Origin: Mortierella sp. BCC40632
Taxonomy: Eukaryota > Mortierellomycota > Mortierellomycetes > Mortierellales > Mortierellaceae
NCBI GenBank assembly: GCA_011634665.1
Contig: WAEK01000005.1
Span: 302,001-366,000 of the forward strand
Direction: 5' to 3'
Length of the DNA: 64,000 nucleotides
Made by a program: the position numbers and the translations under genes
Shown here: positions 33,513-45,600 of the stretch, piece after piece
How the letters are laid out: the number at the start of each line of letters is the position of its first letter
Numbering within the stretch: position 1 is the first letter of the stretch
Notes under the pieces: generated by a model
Databases searched by the model: none
Told to the model about the DNA's origin: nothing
Seen by the model: only the letters and a program-made list of their open reading frames with translations

Positions 33513-36500
33513 TTACAGCTTCCTCAGGACCTCCATCTTCTTGATGCTCTGGATAACATCACCTTCCTTAAACTCCTCAAATCCTTCAAACTCCATACCA
33601 CACTCAGTACCCTTCTTGGCCTCTTGAATGTCCTCCTTGACACGCTTCAATGCCGACAACCGTCCATCCCAAATCACTTCGCCATCACGTACAATTCGTA
33701 CATCCTCCTTTCGCGTCACTCCTCCGTTCACAACACGACAACCTGCAATGTTCTGACTCTGTCCACCCTTGAGCTTAATGTTGAACACCTGAGCAATCTT
33801 GGCCTCTCCAACAACTTGGATCTCAATGTCCTTGGGCAACAAGGTAGCCATTTGCACCTTGACATCGTCCAAGAGTTTGTAGATCACACTATAGGACTTG
33901 AGAGTCACTCCCATTTGTCGAGCTGTCTGCTGAAGCTTCTTGTCTGATTTGACATTAAAGCCTAGTACCATACCTATTATTACATCGGAAAGAGTGGCAA
34001 AGCGTATCTTAGAAGATCTGTAAAGAAGAAGAAAAAAAGGAAACAAAGCAATTGTTTTCATCTCATTCCATCGACTTACCACCACAGGACGAAGCAAACT
34101 GAATGTCGCTTTCGGTAATGTTTCCGACTCCACTTTGGATAACACTGACCTTGACTTGATCCTCTGGCAGTCCCGAAAGCGCGTCGCACACTGCCTCGAC
34201 TGTACCGCTCACATCGCCCTTGACCACCATCCTCAAATTCTTGACTCCTTCCTCCTCATCCTCTTGAGGATTTGCTGACTGCTTCTTGATCTGAGGCAAC
34301 TCTGGATGCGCACCCAACATGCCCTGGTGGAACATCCATGCCTTGTGCTTGTACTCTTTCATCGCCGCCTTTTCCTCATCCTCTTCTTCTGCTACAATCC
34401 GTCGCTTCTCATTGATCGCCACCAAGGTCTTGAGCTGTGCTTTCCTCTCCTTCTTGAGTGCTCGATTGCTGACTGCTTCCTTGGCTTGATCTTCCGAATC
34501 TGCTCCCAACATCTCATCTCCAGCCTTGGGAAGATCCTTCCATCCCATCACCTTCACGGGAGTACCGGGACCTGCTTCCTTCACATTCTGTCCATTGTCT
34601 GTTACCATGGCCTTGACCTTACACCAGGTGTCGCCCGCAACAATCGTATCACCAATCTTTACCGTTCCACGTTTCACCAAGACAGTCGCTGTGTTGCCTC
34701 GACCCTTTTCAATTTGGGACTCGATCACATGTCCTTCTCCCTTCATGTCCACCTCTGCTCGAAGATCCAAGATTTCCGAAAGAGTCAAGATCGCCTCCTC
34801 CAACTTGTCCAAGTTCTTGCCCGTCAATCCAGAAACCTCTACCGCTTGTGTCTCTCCTCCCAGATCCTCGACGGTGATACCATATTGAAGCAAGGCCTGT
34901 TTGGCCTTTTCTGGTTCTGCCCCATACTTGTCACATTTGTTGATTGCTACAATGATGGGCACACCGGCCTCTTCTGCATGTCGGACGGCTTCGATTGTCT
35001 GTGGCATCACACCATCCTCGGCGGCCACGACCAAAACTACAATGTCTGTTGTATGAGCTCCTCGAGCACGCATGGCCGAAAACGCTGCATGTCCTGGTGT
35101 GTCCAAAAAGGTGATTCGCTGTTTAGAGGGCAAGAGAACAGAAAAGGCTCCAATGTGTTGTGTGATGCCTCCTGCTTCTCCAGCTGCGACCGAGGTCTTG
35201 CGCAAGGAATCCAAAAGTGTTGTCTTTCCGTGATCGACGTGGCCCATGATGGTGACGACAGGAGGTCGGAGTGGATAAATGGACATGTCCTCTGGTTCTG
35301 GTCTATAGGGAGAGAGAGAATATGAATATAGCCACTACGGTCAGTATGTTGTATCGTGATTGAAATGAGCGGGGATTTCTTCATCAGACTTACCGGGATG
35401 TCAGATCAAAGAGACTCTCAGTTCCAGTAACGATCGGGTTGACATTATACTCCAGAGCCAACAAGGACGCTTCCTCCGCAGTGAGGACTTTTTTTTTGTT
35501 TGTTGTGGCACATAATAATAATAATAACGACACAGGTTAATCCAAAGAAGGAAAAAAAATCATCTGCATTAAACATCTCTGTCCCTCCCATGGTTTCAAC
35601 CAATCTGGGAAGGAAAAAAAAAAAGACACTTACTGTGATCGTGTCGAGTAATCTCCATGCCCAGGTTCACCATTGTCTTTTCAAAATGAGGCATCCTCGC
35701 TCCAACCAATCCTGCCAGATTGGAAACAGTGACCGCATCGGGGATAAAGACATCCTTGGGAGCCTTGACTCGCTTCTTCTTTTGTCGGTAACGTTGCTCA
35801 ATCAGGATCCTAGGCTTCTCTGGTGCCTTGGTAGCCATCGTACTCGGAGCCCTCATGGTTGAAGTAGGTCGTCTTGTCTGTGGAGCTGCGGAGGCGTTTG
35901 TTGGCTGTGAAGGGGTTGAGGTAGAAACAACCTTGGGTGCAGGGGCTGTGATTGGTTTCGCAGGCGCTGTTGCGGCAGCCTTGGTTGGTTGGACATGCGT
36001 TTGGGCGACTGGCTTGGGTTTGGGTGCGGCTGCAGGAGCAGCAAATCCCCAAGCAGACGAGGTGGCAAAAGAAGAAGGTGCATTCTCTCTGGCCTTCTTT
36101 TCGATATACCGTTCCTGACGTGCTCGTCCTTGATCCTGTGGTCGGTTCCGGTTGCCCATGTTATCTCCTTGGTTGCTGGATCGGGAGTATTGTCTGTTTT
36201 GGATATCTTCATATGCACGATTATAGGGCGAATCCCGAGTCCTAGCCTTGTATCCTTGAGGAGTATCCCACTTGTTGTTGCCTGTGATTGTTCCCGATTT
36301 TTCGGCGACAGGGACCTTTTCTTGACGAAGCTCCATTCGCATCCTGGTCTTGGGATCGATCGTGATCCGATCACCGAGAGCTCTTTCGCTCTTGGTCACG
36401 GTATTGTTGTGGCCAGCGGCACCAGAAGAGTTGGTGCCACTGTTCTTGGAACCACCTACGGCTCCCTCTGATCCCAAGGTAGCCGAGTTTTGAACTTTGG

Positions 36501-36714
36501 CGGTTCCCGACTGAAAAGTTCTGCAGTGTCTAGGGTATAGACGCGCTGCTCCTAACCCACGGGCAGAGGTCATGAGAAGAGCGGTATTTTTGGAAGAAGA
36601 CACTGCAGTGGATGTCGAGAATGAGGCATGGCTTGAGTAGAGTAGGCTACTGCTGCAACCATGACTGCCTCCACCAAAGCTCCTGAAGCTGATCACCGAC
36701 GACGCCTTCCACAT
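33513..36714 (-). CDS. IFM1: Mitochondrial translation initiation factor IF-2
   Basis: GTPase that brings formylated initiator tRNA to the mitochondrial small ribosomal subunit. Four exons: 35634-36714, 35394-35487, 34080-35302 and 33513-33973, giving 952 residues with all phases consistent. The start [13 protein letters not shown] opens a Ser/Arg-rich presequence suited to mitochondrial import. The GTPase P-loop GHVDHGKT is at residues 412-419, followed by DTPGHAAF and NKCDKYG (NKxD). The IF-2 domain II and C-terminal initiator-tRNA-binding domain follow. Residues ~60-330 are a low-complexity Ala/Pro/Thr-rich N-terminal extension. Exon 2 starts after an A-rich acceptor with no pyrimidine tract. 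The upstream neighbour uL13m is divergent and shares a 396-bp region. Confidence 0.95.
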
Positions 36715-37110
36715 TTGCACAGACACGAGGGGGGTTGGGGGAAAGTCGGAAGGAGAGAAGGTAACGACGTAGCAGAGTGATTGTCTTTCTTTCTTAAAAA
36801 AGAAAAGAGGACGAGACAGAAGGAGGCTTGTCGCAATGAGAAGGTGGGTGCTGCTTCGGAGACGACGGATGGTTGGAACCAAGAACCAAGGCAGACAAGG
36901 ACAAGAGTGACTGTTGAACAGACTCTCATGTCTTGGAGAAGGGGCAAGTGGAGTGGTCAAAGTCAACAGAGAAAAGCCACATTTCCTGCAACCCACACGG
37001 ACGGAGAATACGAGAGTGTCCCCTGGACGCCATCCCTTTGTCGTTTGTCGTCGCCAAAACTCTCCCTCCTTTCGGTTTCCCAGCCTCCTTCTACCTAACA
37101 AGGATAAACC
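36715..37110. promoter_or_regulatory. Shared divergent promoter region, IFM1 / uL13m
   Basis: 396 bp separate the start codons of two divergently transcribed mitochondrial-translation genes, so both promoters and leaders must lie here or overlap the genes. I see no clear TATA box. Long ORFs crossing it are continuations of the IFM1 frame beyond its start. Confidence 0.6.
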
Positions 37111-37456
37111 ATGTCTCAATCTATCGGAAAGGTACCGGCGTTATCGAATGCAGGACCCGACTTTTCAGCCGCTTCACTAAACCATCTCCTGTTGCATGGG
37201 AGAGGTGGACCAAAAGGATCAGATACCCTCCGGATGTAACCATCGGTTGCTCACACGCTTCCTTTATTCTTTTCTTGATGTATTGATAGACCGCCTTGGC
37301 CTATGCCAGAGTATGGCATTTGGTCGATGCTAACCAAAGAATCCTCGGCCGCATGTCTGCAGGAATTGCACAGACTCTCATGGGAAAGCACAAGCCAATT
37401 TATGATCCCGCATGTAATACTTCAAGCTATGCTCCTTTCTTTTTTCTTCTGCACTC

Positions 37457-37490
<34 letters not shown>

Positions 37491-38004
37491 CTCCCCCGCG
37501 ATACCCAAAGACTCTTCGGCACCCCGCTTTTCTCCACAGTCCCCCGTCTTCAAATACTGACCTTTGCGCACGAGAATACACTCCGGACACAGACTACTCA
37601 AATTGGATCACATGGAACTTCTCCAATTTACTAACCGATCTATCTGATCCAACCATTTCCTTTCTCCCATACTAGCCGACTGTGGTGACTATGTCGTTGT
37701 GATCAATGCCAAGAATGTAAAGGTGTCAGGAACCAAAGCCCAGGACAAGCTCTACAGACATCATTCGGGATACCCCGGAGGATTGAAGGAGATCACATTT
37801 GAAAAGTTGATGGAAAAGGACTCGGACGCCATTATCCGGAAGGCTGTCTCGGGCATGTTGCCCAAGAACCGACTTCGTGATCCTCGATTGGGTCGACTTT
37901 TTATCTTTGAGGGCGCAGAGCATCCGTATGAGCAGAATATTGTCAAGCGGTACGATGAGCTTGGCAGGGAGACTACACTGGATCCAGCAAAGATCGACGC
38001 ATAA
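37111..38004 (+). CDS. MRPL23: Mitochondrial ribosomal protein uL13m
   Basis: Large-subunit mitochondrial ribosomal protein of the bacterial L13 family. Three exons: 37111-37131, 37290-37413 and 37676-38004, giving 157 residues. Exon 1 encodes only MSQSIGK. L13 hallmarks follow: WHLVDANQRILGRMSAGIA, GKHKPIYDPA, GDYVVVINA, then KLYRHHSGYPGG, and MLPKNRLR near the C-terminus. Phases 0 and 1 fit. Intron 2 holds a poly-T of about 30 bp. Downstream is a short gap before a possible minus-strand small gene. Confidence 0.95.
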
Positions 38005-38080
38005 AGCAAACCGGAATAAAAAAAAAAAAAGTAATTAGCAGTTCTTCAACATATTCCAGATTTTATTTTATTTTTGTGGA

Positions 38081-38458
38081 TCAGCGCCGACAAAATAGAA
38101 ATACCTTGGGCAGGAGAAACAGTATTGGCAACGGCATCTAGTACAAGAGCTGGAATCAGGAACATGAGCATCAATGTTACTATTTTTTTTTTCTTTCCAG
38201 GATATACATTTTTTTTTCTCACCATCTGTGCAATAGAATAAACAACCTCACTTTCATATGTAGAAGACAACAATAGGACAATCGGATCCCATGCTTCCCT
38301 TAAGTGTAATCCAATTGGCCCACCAGTGATTCTGTGTGGATCCCATTTCATGTAGGACAGAGAGGTTTTTCGTGTCTTTGCTAGTTTTTTTTTTTTTTTT
38401 TTTTTCTATTACAAATCTTGGCGGCCAAGGAGGCGAGATTCTTGATATGTGAAGTCAT
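38081..38458 (-). CDS. Candidate small three-exon gene, 86 residues (uncertain)
   Basis: Exons 38413-38458, 38223-38380 and 38081-38137 join in consistent phases (1, then 0) from MTSHIKNLASLAAKI to a short hydrophobic end (PILFLLP). The middle exon contains WDPIVLLLSSTYESEVV. No family is recognised, and the donor GTAATA and last acceptor are ordinary but not strong. It may be a small gene, a decayed fragment or a coincidence. Confidence 0.28.
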
Positions 38459-39458
38459 TTGAGACTAGAGACTAGGGACAACACTTTTCATTGTCTGCCC
38501 TAGATTCTTTCTCCTCCCCCTCCCCCTCACCCCAAAAAGACTTTTTGAGAGAGAGAGAGAGAGAGAGTGGATCTGACACAAAGGCAATGACTCCTGTACA
38601 CTAGGATAGTGGCATAGTCATGTCTATTTGCCGAGAAGCCAAAAAAATTAAAAAATCAAAGGGGTTTGGACGCGACTTGTTTTAAATGACAAAGAGGAAT
38701 AAAAAAAAAGATAGTCCCCTCCTCCCCCAGAGCTTGGCACCTCTCGTTTCGGCTGGGACAAGGTGAGCGGCAATAAGGCAAGACAACAACAACAAAAAGT
38801 CAATGGGTTTTAGGGAGAGGTCAGTGGGGTTGAGGACACAATTGCTGGCCAAGACTGCTCAGCCAAATCCTCCGCCCTTCGATGTTGTACGAGGCTCTGT
38901 ATGTCTCTCTCTCAGGTACGATTTTGGGTCTCCCGTTTTCCTCTTAGTAATGGGCTTCTAGCCCGCCCAAGTGAGACAGTCGTCCTAGCCTAGAGGACCC
39001 CAACAATCACGCCTTCCACACACACACACACTCTCTCTCTCTCTTACTCCCTTTCTTGGAATGACCTTCCTTTATCGAATAGAACCTCCTCCCCCACGGT
39101 TTGGACGTACGTTACAAAAAGAACCGGCGGCGTCCTCCCCCTCCCCTCCTTCTTGAACGGAAACCTTTATACGGAGCTATGCGACTCTGGAGTTCGCGTA
39201 GGTATTTAAAAGGACGGACCCGATGTCCGAACCTCTCCACTTTACTCTTTTTCCAACCTCTTTCTCCTCACCTCAAGAAAACCTCGCCGCAACAACCTCA
39301 ACTACTACAACTACAACTATAACTACTGCCGCTACAAAGAAAAGAAAGGCTAGCAGCACATCCCTTGTGACCATCAACGCGTGTTTCCTTTTACACGTTC
39401 GATATAGAGCCCCTTTTGCACTAGCGAGATATTCTCTCTCCCTCTCTCCATCCTACGC
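38459..39458. other. Intergenic region upstream of OLE1
   Basis: It contains a GA run (about 38549-38569), CA and CT runs (about 39019-39045), and CT-rich leader sequence close to OLE1. A TATTTAAA box at 39203-39210 is noted separately. No other gene is seen. Confidence 0.6.
39203..39210 (+). promoter_or_regulatory. TATA-like box (TATTTAAA) of OLE1
   Basis: Lies 249 bp before the OLE1 start codon and is followed by a CT-rich leader, a usual arrangement for a strongly expressed fungal gene. The assignment is an inference; no start site is known. Confidence 0.4.
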
Positions 39459-40973
39459 ATGGCTACTCCTCTCCCACCTTCCTTTGTCATCCCCGCGACA
39501 GGGACAGAGACCCGACGCGATCCTCTACAGCATCCAGATATTCTTCCTCCCCTCTTTCCTGAAAAGATCACCTTGGCCAACTGGCATCGATACGTCGATT
39601 GGAAACATGCTATCGGTCTGACCATCACGCCTCTCTTGGCCATCTATGGAGTGGCCACAACACAAATCCATCCATGGACTCCTATCTGGGCAACGGCCTA
39701 TGGCTTCATGACTGGACTAGGCATCACTGCTGGTAAGAGCAACAACAGAACAAGAAGCATTAGAAAAAAAAAAAAAAAAAGAAAATGAAGAAGAAAAACT
39801 CGGCATTTGTTCTCTTTTGGCCGAGAAACAGAGTTCATCAACTAAATCTTTTGCTTTTTTTTTTTTTTTTATCATTTCATTTCCAATCATCGATATCAAC
39901 AACAACAAGGCTACCATCGTCTTTGGGCACATCGGTCTTACTCGGCCGGTCCAACATTGAGCATTATCCTGGCACTCCTGGGCGCAGGCGCCTTTGAAGG
40001 CTCCATCAAATGGTGGTCCCGAGGCCATCGAGCACATCATCGTTGGACCGATACGGAAAAGGATCCTTACAGCGCTCATCGAGGTTTCTTCTTTTCGCAT
40101 ATGGGTTGGATGTTGATCAAACGACCTGGTTGGAAGATCGGACACGCCGATATGGAGGATCTCAACAAGAGCAAACTCGTACGATGGCAACATCAACATT
40201 ATTTCCTGGTGGCCCTTTTCATGAGTCTGATTTTCCCAACCTTGGTCGCAGGATTTGGTTGGGGTGATTGGTGGGGTGGATTCTATTATGCAGGTGTCCT
40301 CAAGTTGGTCTTGATTCATCATGCCACGTTCTGTGTTAATTCGTTGGCTCACTGGTTGGGCGAAGGTCCCTTCGATGACCGACATTCTCCTCGAGATCAT
40401 TTCCTGACCGCGTTTGTGACCCTGGGAGAAGGCTATCATAACTTTCACCATCAATTCCCGAATGATTACAGAAATGCCATCCGGTTCTACCAATACGACC
40501 CTACGAAATGGTTGATTCGAACCTGTGCCTTCCTGGGTCTTGCTTCTCACCTAAAGACATTTCCCGAGAATGAGGTGCAAAAGGGCCAGCTCCATATGAT
40601 TGAGAAACGAGTGTTGGAAAAGAAATGTCAGCTCCAGTGGGGTACCCCCATTAAGGAACTGCCTGCACTCTCGTTCGAAGATTTTGTTCATGCCTGCAAG
40701 AACGACAACAAGCAGTGGATTCTACTCGAAGGTGTCGTTTATGATGTGTCTGGTTTCATGAAGGACCATCCCGGTGGTGAAAAGTACATCAAGATGGGCA
40801 TTGGCAAGGATATGACTGCAGCCTTTAATGGAGGTTTGTATGACCACTCGAATGCAGCCCGAAACTTGTTGAGTTTGATGCGCGTGGCCGTGGTCGAGTA
40901 TGGTGGAGAGGTGGAAGCTCACAAAAAGTACCCGTCCGTGCCAGTTTATGGCGATCGCCCCAAGGTCTTGTAG
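39459..40973 (+). CDS. OLE1: Delta-9 (stearoyl-CoA) fatty acid desaturase with cytochrome b5 domain
   Basis: ER-membrane di-iron enzyme that puts the first double bond into palmitoyl- and stearoyl-CoA. Two exons, 39459-39732 and 39910-40973, give 445 residues. The three histidine boxes are HRLWAH (94-99), HRAHH (131-135) and HNFHH (268-272). The C-terminal cytochrome b5 domain has its heme motif HPGG at 378-381. The four usual membrane segments are visible as hydrophobic stretches. The intron interrupts the codon for the Gly just before the first His box (phase 1). From memory the protein is very close to Mortierella alpina OLE1, including the MATPLPPSF start, and this is the best clue to the organism. 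Confidence 0.97.
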
Positions 40974-41131
40974 AGTCATTGTCCTTTCTATTCATCATAG
41001 CATTCAATCTAGAAGTGCTCCCCTTCCCCATAACCTCCTCCCCAGCGTGTCTTCCCATCCCATCCCCAACTCTAATTGATAAATACATATATGCAGAATA
41101 TTTAATGGAAGCTGTCGATAGATAATTCCGG

Positions 41132-43607
41132 TTACCTCATCCGGACAAAAGTGGTCTGTGTGCTGTCTTGGGTCGCATGTTGAGGCTCTTCAATTGGGAA
41201 TCCCAAACAAAACATATCCTTGTCTAAAAGCAATATCCCCTTTCCATCTGGGGACCACCGAATGGACGTCACCTCGAATTGATCTAAACGGACAAAGCAA
41301 AAATACGACAGGAAAACAGTGGTTACATTTCAGGATCTTGACTTGCATTGACAAAGGAAAATGGGAAAGGAAAAAGAATTGAATACAGGGCCGGGGCAAC
41401 GAGGATTACCAATGGGAACTTCAATGGCTTCGATAACACCTCCGTGGACATTAGGATCAGCTCTCCAGCTATAAATACGACTCGTTCCACAGCACCAGAC
41501 TATCCTCGAAGGATTCTCCAGATCCCAGCGACAAACTCGAATAGGCAACTGCTGTTGGATAATCGCTACCGGTCCTGGTTTTGATAGGGACCAAATCCAG
41601 AGCGTTGTTGGCATGTTGTCTGAAGGAAAAAAAAAGGAAAATAGATGGTGATCAGTCAAATATTATCATTCTATCCCCTCTTTTGGACCACTCAAAAAGC
41701 TTTTTTTTTTTTTTTTTTTTTTTTTGTTTACCATTGCGAGAGGCGAGCAGGGTTCCGTCTGAATTAAAGTCACACCATCCAACACCTAGTTTGGCATTGG
41801 GTTTCTGAATCTCAACCCGTGTCATCGAAACCCATGCCGGCTGATCAACAATCGAGTCTGGGTATTGAAAAAAAAAAAAAAAAAAAAAAAGAGAAACTCA
41901 GCATGAGTCAAATGCTCTAATGTCCTGTTCATTATCCAAAACGCTGGAGCGATAAATAAACAAAAGGGCTTACATTCAACTCCACCTTGAATCCGGACAG
42001 TTCCTCCTATCCCAGCGGGAACTGTCGAGTCTGCTTCACGCCAAAGTACCTAGGTACCATTAAAAAAAAAGCTCCTGGCATGATGAATTTCTTTTCTTTT
42101 TCTTTTTTTTTTCTTATTGGAAAACAAGAAGCAATAATATGTATTCGTACAGTTGCATCGTGATGAAATATATTTATCCTTACCGTAGATGATCCATAGT
42201 TCACAGTAGGCGTATGCAAGAATTCAAGAATAGGCTTCCATGTCGTATTGTTTAGAACTCGGATCTAATTCAAAAGCAATTGTAAACATTTATCAATACA
42301 CGCTGCAACCTTTTTTTCCCCAATATTCCTTCCCCCCATTTGCTTTTTGTCGATTAAAGATCAAAGCGATAGATCAACCTTTTTACCTTTTGGTCATAGC
42401 CTCCAACAGCCAACAACTTGGAACTAGGATGCCAGCAAATCGATTTCACTCCCATCCCACCTCCTCCTACCGAAGACGATGTCGCTAATCCCGGAATCAC
42501 AGGCTCATCCTCGGTCCGGACTTCACAGAGAGCACGACAGGTTCCATCCATAGTATAAATAGCAACCTTAAACCCAAGCAAAGGATTCTCCCAAATGGCT
42601 AAATGCCGTCCGTCCGGTGACCATGCAATCCCTTCCACATCCACCAGACCTTGAACACAAAAAGTATGAACAGCTTGTCGAGACCAATAATGTTCTGTAG
42701 CATAGATCGACACGTAATCCTTGCATTCTGGTCGACGTCTCTCAACAATGGCCAAATATTGAAGATCAGCACGAAGTGAAAATGCATATTGGGCCAAGGG
42801 ACCTGTGGAAGTGGTGGCGGTTGTACCCAACGTACTATAAGGTGGTGTTGAGAAGGATGTCACGCTGGATCGGGATGATGCCTTGGGACGTTCAATGGCA
42901 TAGACTTTTTGTTGAGGAATCTGAGGCTGTCGAGGTTGTTGTGGATGATGATGATTATGATTATGATTTTGTTGTTGTTGTTGTTGCAAAGAGTGTTGAA
43001 GCGAGAAGGTGGATTCAAGAGACCAAATCGACATCCGAAGGAGATGATCTTCCCAAACTAGCACATGTCTTGAATCAGCACTGAACCTAGCTCCTCGAAG
43101 ACACTCTGCTCCAGGAGGAGTATATCCTGCATGGAGAGCAGCCTTGGTGACCCTTGGTGTTGTATTCCGTCGAATAGATTTCCGTCCTGGTGCTGTTGGG
43201 CTACTTCCTGAGGCTGGCCAAGAGGGTCCGACAGGACCCGGTCGAATACCAGGGATGGTGATGACAGCTTTGAATTCCTCGTCCTCGACCGAGTACACAT
43301 GAATGGTGCCTGTGGCGGGAGAAGCGGCGAGGATCATGGTCGAGTCTGGAGACCATCCCAGTTCAGTGATGGATGGTAACGAGTCCCGAAAGAGTTGAAT
43401 CTCGATCACGCGCATAATGTTCATGGTGGCGGCGAATCGGATGATGATGGCACCTTGACCGGCGCCATCTTCAAGAGGTTGGATCGGGGATGAGGGATGG
43501 AGTCGAGAGAAGCCTTCCTGAGCAAGGTGGTAAGAGGCGAGGTACTTGGCATTGGGCGAAAAGATGGTCAAGAACTGGGTGTGCTTGTAGGGCTCCGTGA
43601 AATCCAT
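41132..43607 (-). CDS. WRAP73: WD repeat protein WRAP73/WDR8
   Basis: WD40 protein; animal and fission-yeast relatives sit at centrosomes or spindle pole bodies and anchor microtubule minus ends. Six exons: 42387-43607, 42184-42264, 41974-42049, 41732-41857, 41410-41619 and 41132-41283, giving 621 residues in consistent phases. WD-type blocks include ELGWSPDSTMILAAS, GIAWSPDGRHLAIWENPL, ICWHPSSKLLAVGGYDQK and, near the end, SIRWSPDGKGILLL. Exon 1 carries a Gln/His/Asn-rich insert (around residues 220-245) between repeats. The neighbouring OLE1 is convergent, with 158 bp between stop codons. Confidence 0.9.
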
Positions 43608-45564
43608 CGTCGCGGTGTTGGTGTCTGCAAGACGCTTTCCATTGGGCCCATCGAGCAAAGGGCGAAAGAAGAGAGCGAGAGAGGAGGGGAAGTAAAAAAA
43701 AAAGAGGAAAGAGGATACCCACACACACACTCTCTTGAAAAAAAAAAAAATGGTCCCTTGATGAAATTTAAAACTCCGTTTTCATCAAGTCGCGTTTCTT
43801 AGTCGCCCTCGTAACGTGTGGGTTTCTGCTAGGCAGTGGTAGTGGTCATCTCATCTGTCCTGTGCCTTTCTTCTCCCCTGCCATTCTCATTCTCATTCTC
43901 ATTCGTCATTCGTCATTGCCTCGTATTGGCAATGCAAGTCAAAGCACACGTGCATCACCCCCACTTTACTACCTCCAGTAGTAGGGAGAGTACAGAACAA
44001 TAGGCGCTCAATCAAGGACAAAGAGTGTGGAATGAACCACTAGCCTAGGCGTTCCATTCATTTCAACCCGTTTGCATAGCACAACCGTCTTTCTGCAATG
44101 AGCTATTTCTTTTTTTTTTTTTTTTTTTTTTTTTCCCTTCTTTCATCCCACACTAGGTCGGTACCATTTTGGATACAAAAAGGTCTCTCTCTTTCTCTTT
44201 CTCTCCCTCTCTCTCGTTGTTCTCGTTGCTTGAACCCCATTGTTCCCCTTGGCGTTGTCCATTAGACCTATTGACTCCTGACACCAATTGGGGCACAGAC
44301 CAAAGGAAAGAGAGAAAAACATATTCTTCTTCGGGAGATTCAGGAAGAGGACAGGGGTTCAGCGTGCCTTGTCGCCTCCACTCACCTTGTCTCCTCTTCT
44401 TTCTCTCCCCTACCCCTTCTTCTTCACACGGACATGCCAGAAATGGGAACTCTCCCACCCAAAGGTCCATTTTTTTTATATATTTTATGACACGACTCTG
44501 GACCTGAAAGGGACCAGTTATTCATTCGAGAGTAAGCAACACGGAACGGATACTTTTTTTTTAAACGACCCAAATCCTTTGGTTGGAAAAAGGAGAGTGA
44601 GAGGAGAGGGTCGGTGCGTTTGTGTGTGCGTACTTTTTCTTTCTTTTCTTGTGTTGTCTCTCATCTCATTCTTGACCTCCATACTTATAGCCCTTTGCTA
44701 TTCAGTTGGGGAGGTAGGGGGCAGGCAGGGGCAGAGAACAAAGGCGTGTATGTGTGTGTGTGCGTGTGTGTGTGTGTGGAGGAGAGGCGTGACAACAGTC
44801 TGTTTCTCTGTCTTGTCTGTATTTCTCTTTTTTCTTTTTCTGCCCGGCTGCTCCGGCTGCTCCGATGAACAATGGCCAGGCAAATGGTGTGATGCTGGAT
44901 GAACTAGCCTTGTCTCTTCCGACGGCCCATTTTTCTTCTTTCTTTACTTCTCTCTTTCTTTCTTTTTGCGCGCCTTGACGGGTTTGACGGTATTGTTTGA
45001 GATGTTGGCTGCATTCCACTCTTTGAATATCGTGCGTCCTTTATTGCCATATGTCTAAGACGCTGGCAGTGCTGCCGTCATGGGGTTTATGATTTGGGCT
45101 TGTAATTTGTAAATGTGGTGTAGAGGAAATGTCCGGGTCATGATCAAGTCCATGGTCCACTCGAGAGAGAAAGAGAGTGAAAGAGAGAGAGAGGAGCCTG
45201 GTTGTGGAGAAGTGGCAAAGGGGATGAACGGAGTAGAGTGGAAAGAGAAAAGAAAGGGGGGAAGGGGGGAAGAGGAGGAAGGAGGATGAGGGGCCTGGAC
45301 ACACAGACCCTGGGCGTAGTCTCCGCGAGAAAGTAACGACAGGTCAAGTGGCCCGAACTAAGGCAGAGTCGAATACGACTGGTCAAGAAAATGTGGGGTA
45401 AGAGAGCTGAAAAATAGAACGGGCCTCGGGGGCAAGGAAAGCTGTAAAAACTGTTGGAAAATACAAGTCTATACATGTCTATTTTTTTTCTTCTTGATCT
45501 TCATCTTCTTGCCCGAGTGTTTAATGTCCACGGATCATGCGTCGGACGGGTGGAGGCGTTCTAC

Positions 45565-45600
<36 letters not shown>

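Noticed and set aside
34306..35325. 339-codon plus-strand ORF
   Set aside because: Antisense to the GTPase exon of IFM1, whose protein is unmistakable.
35596..37119. Upstream ATG at 37119 extending IFM1 by 135 codons
   Set aside because: The extension overlaps the divergent uL13m start and has no sequence character of a protein; the start at 36714 gives a proper presequence.
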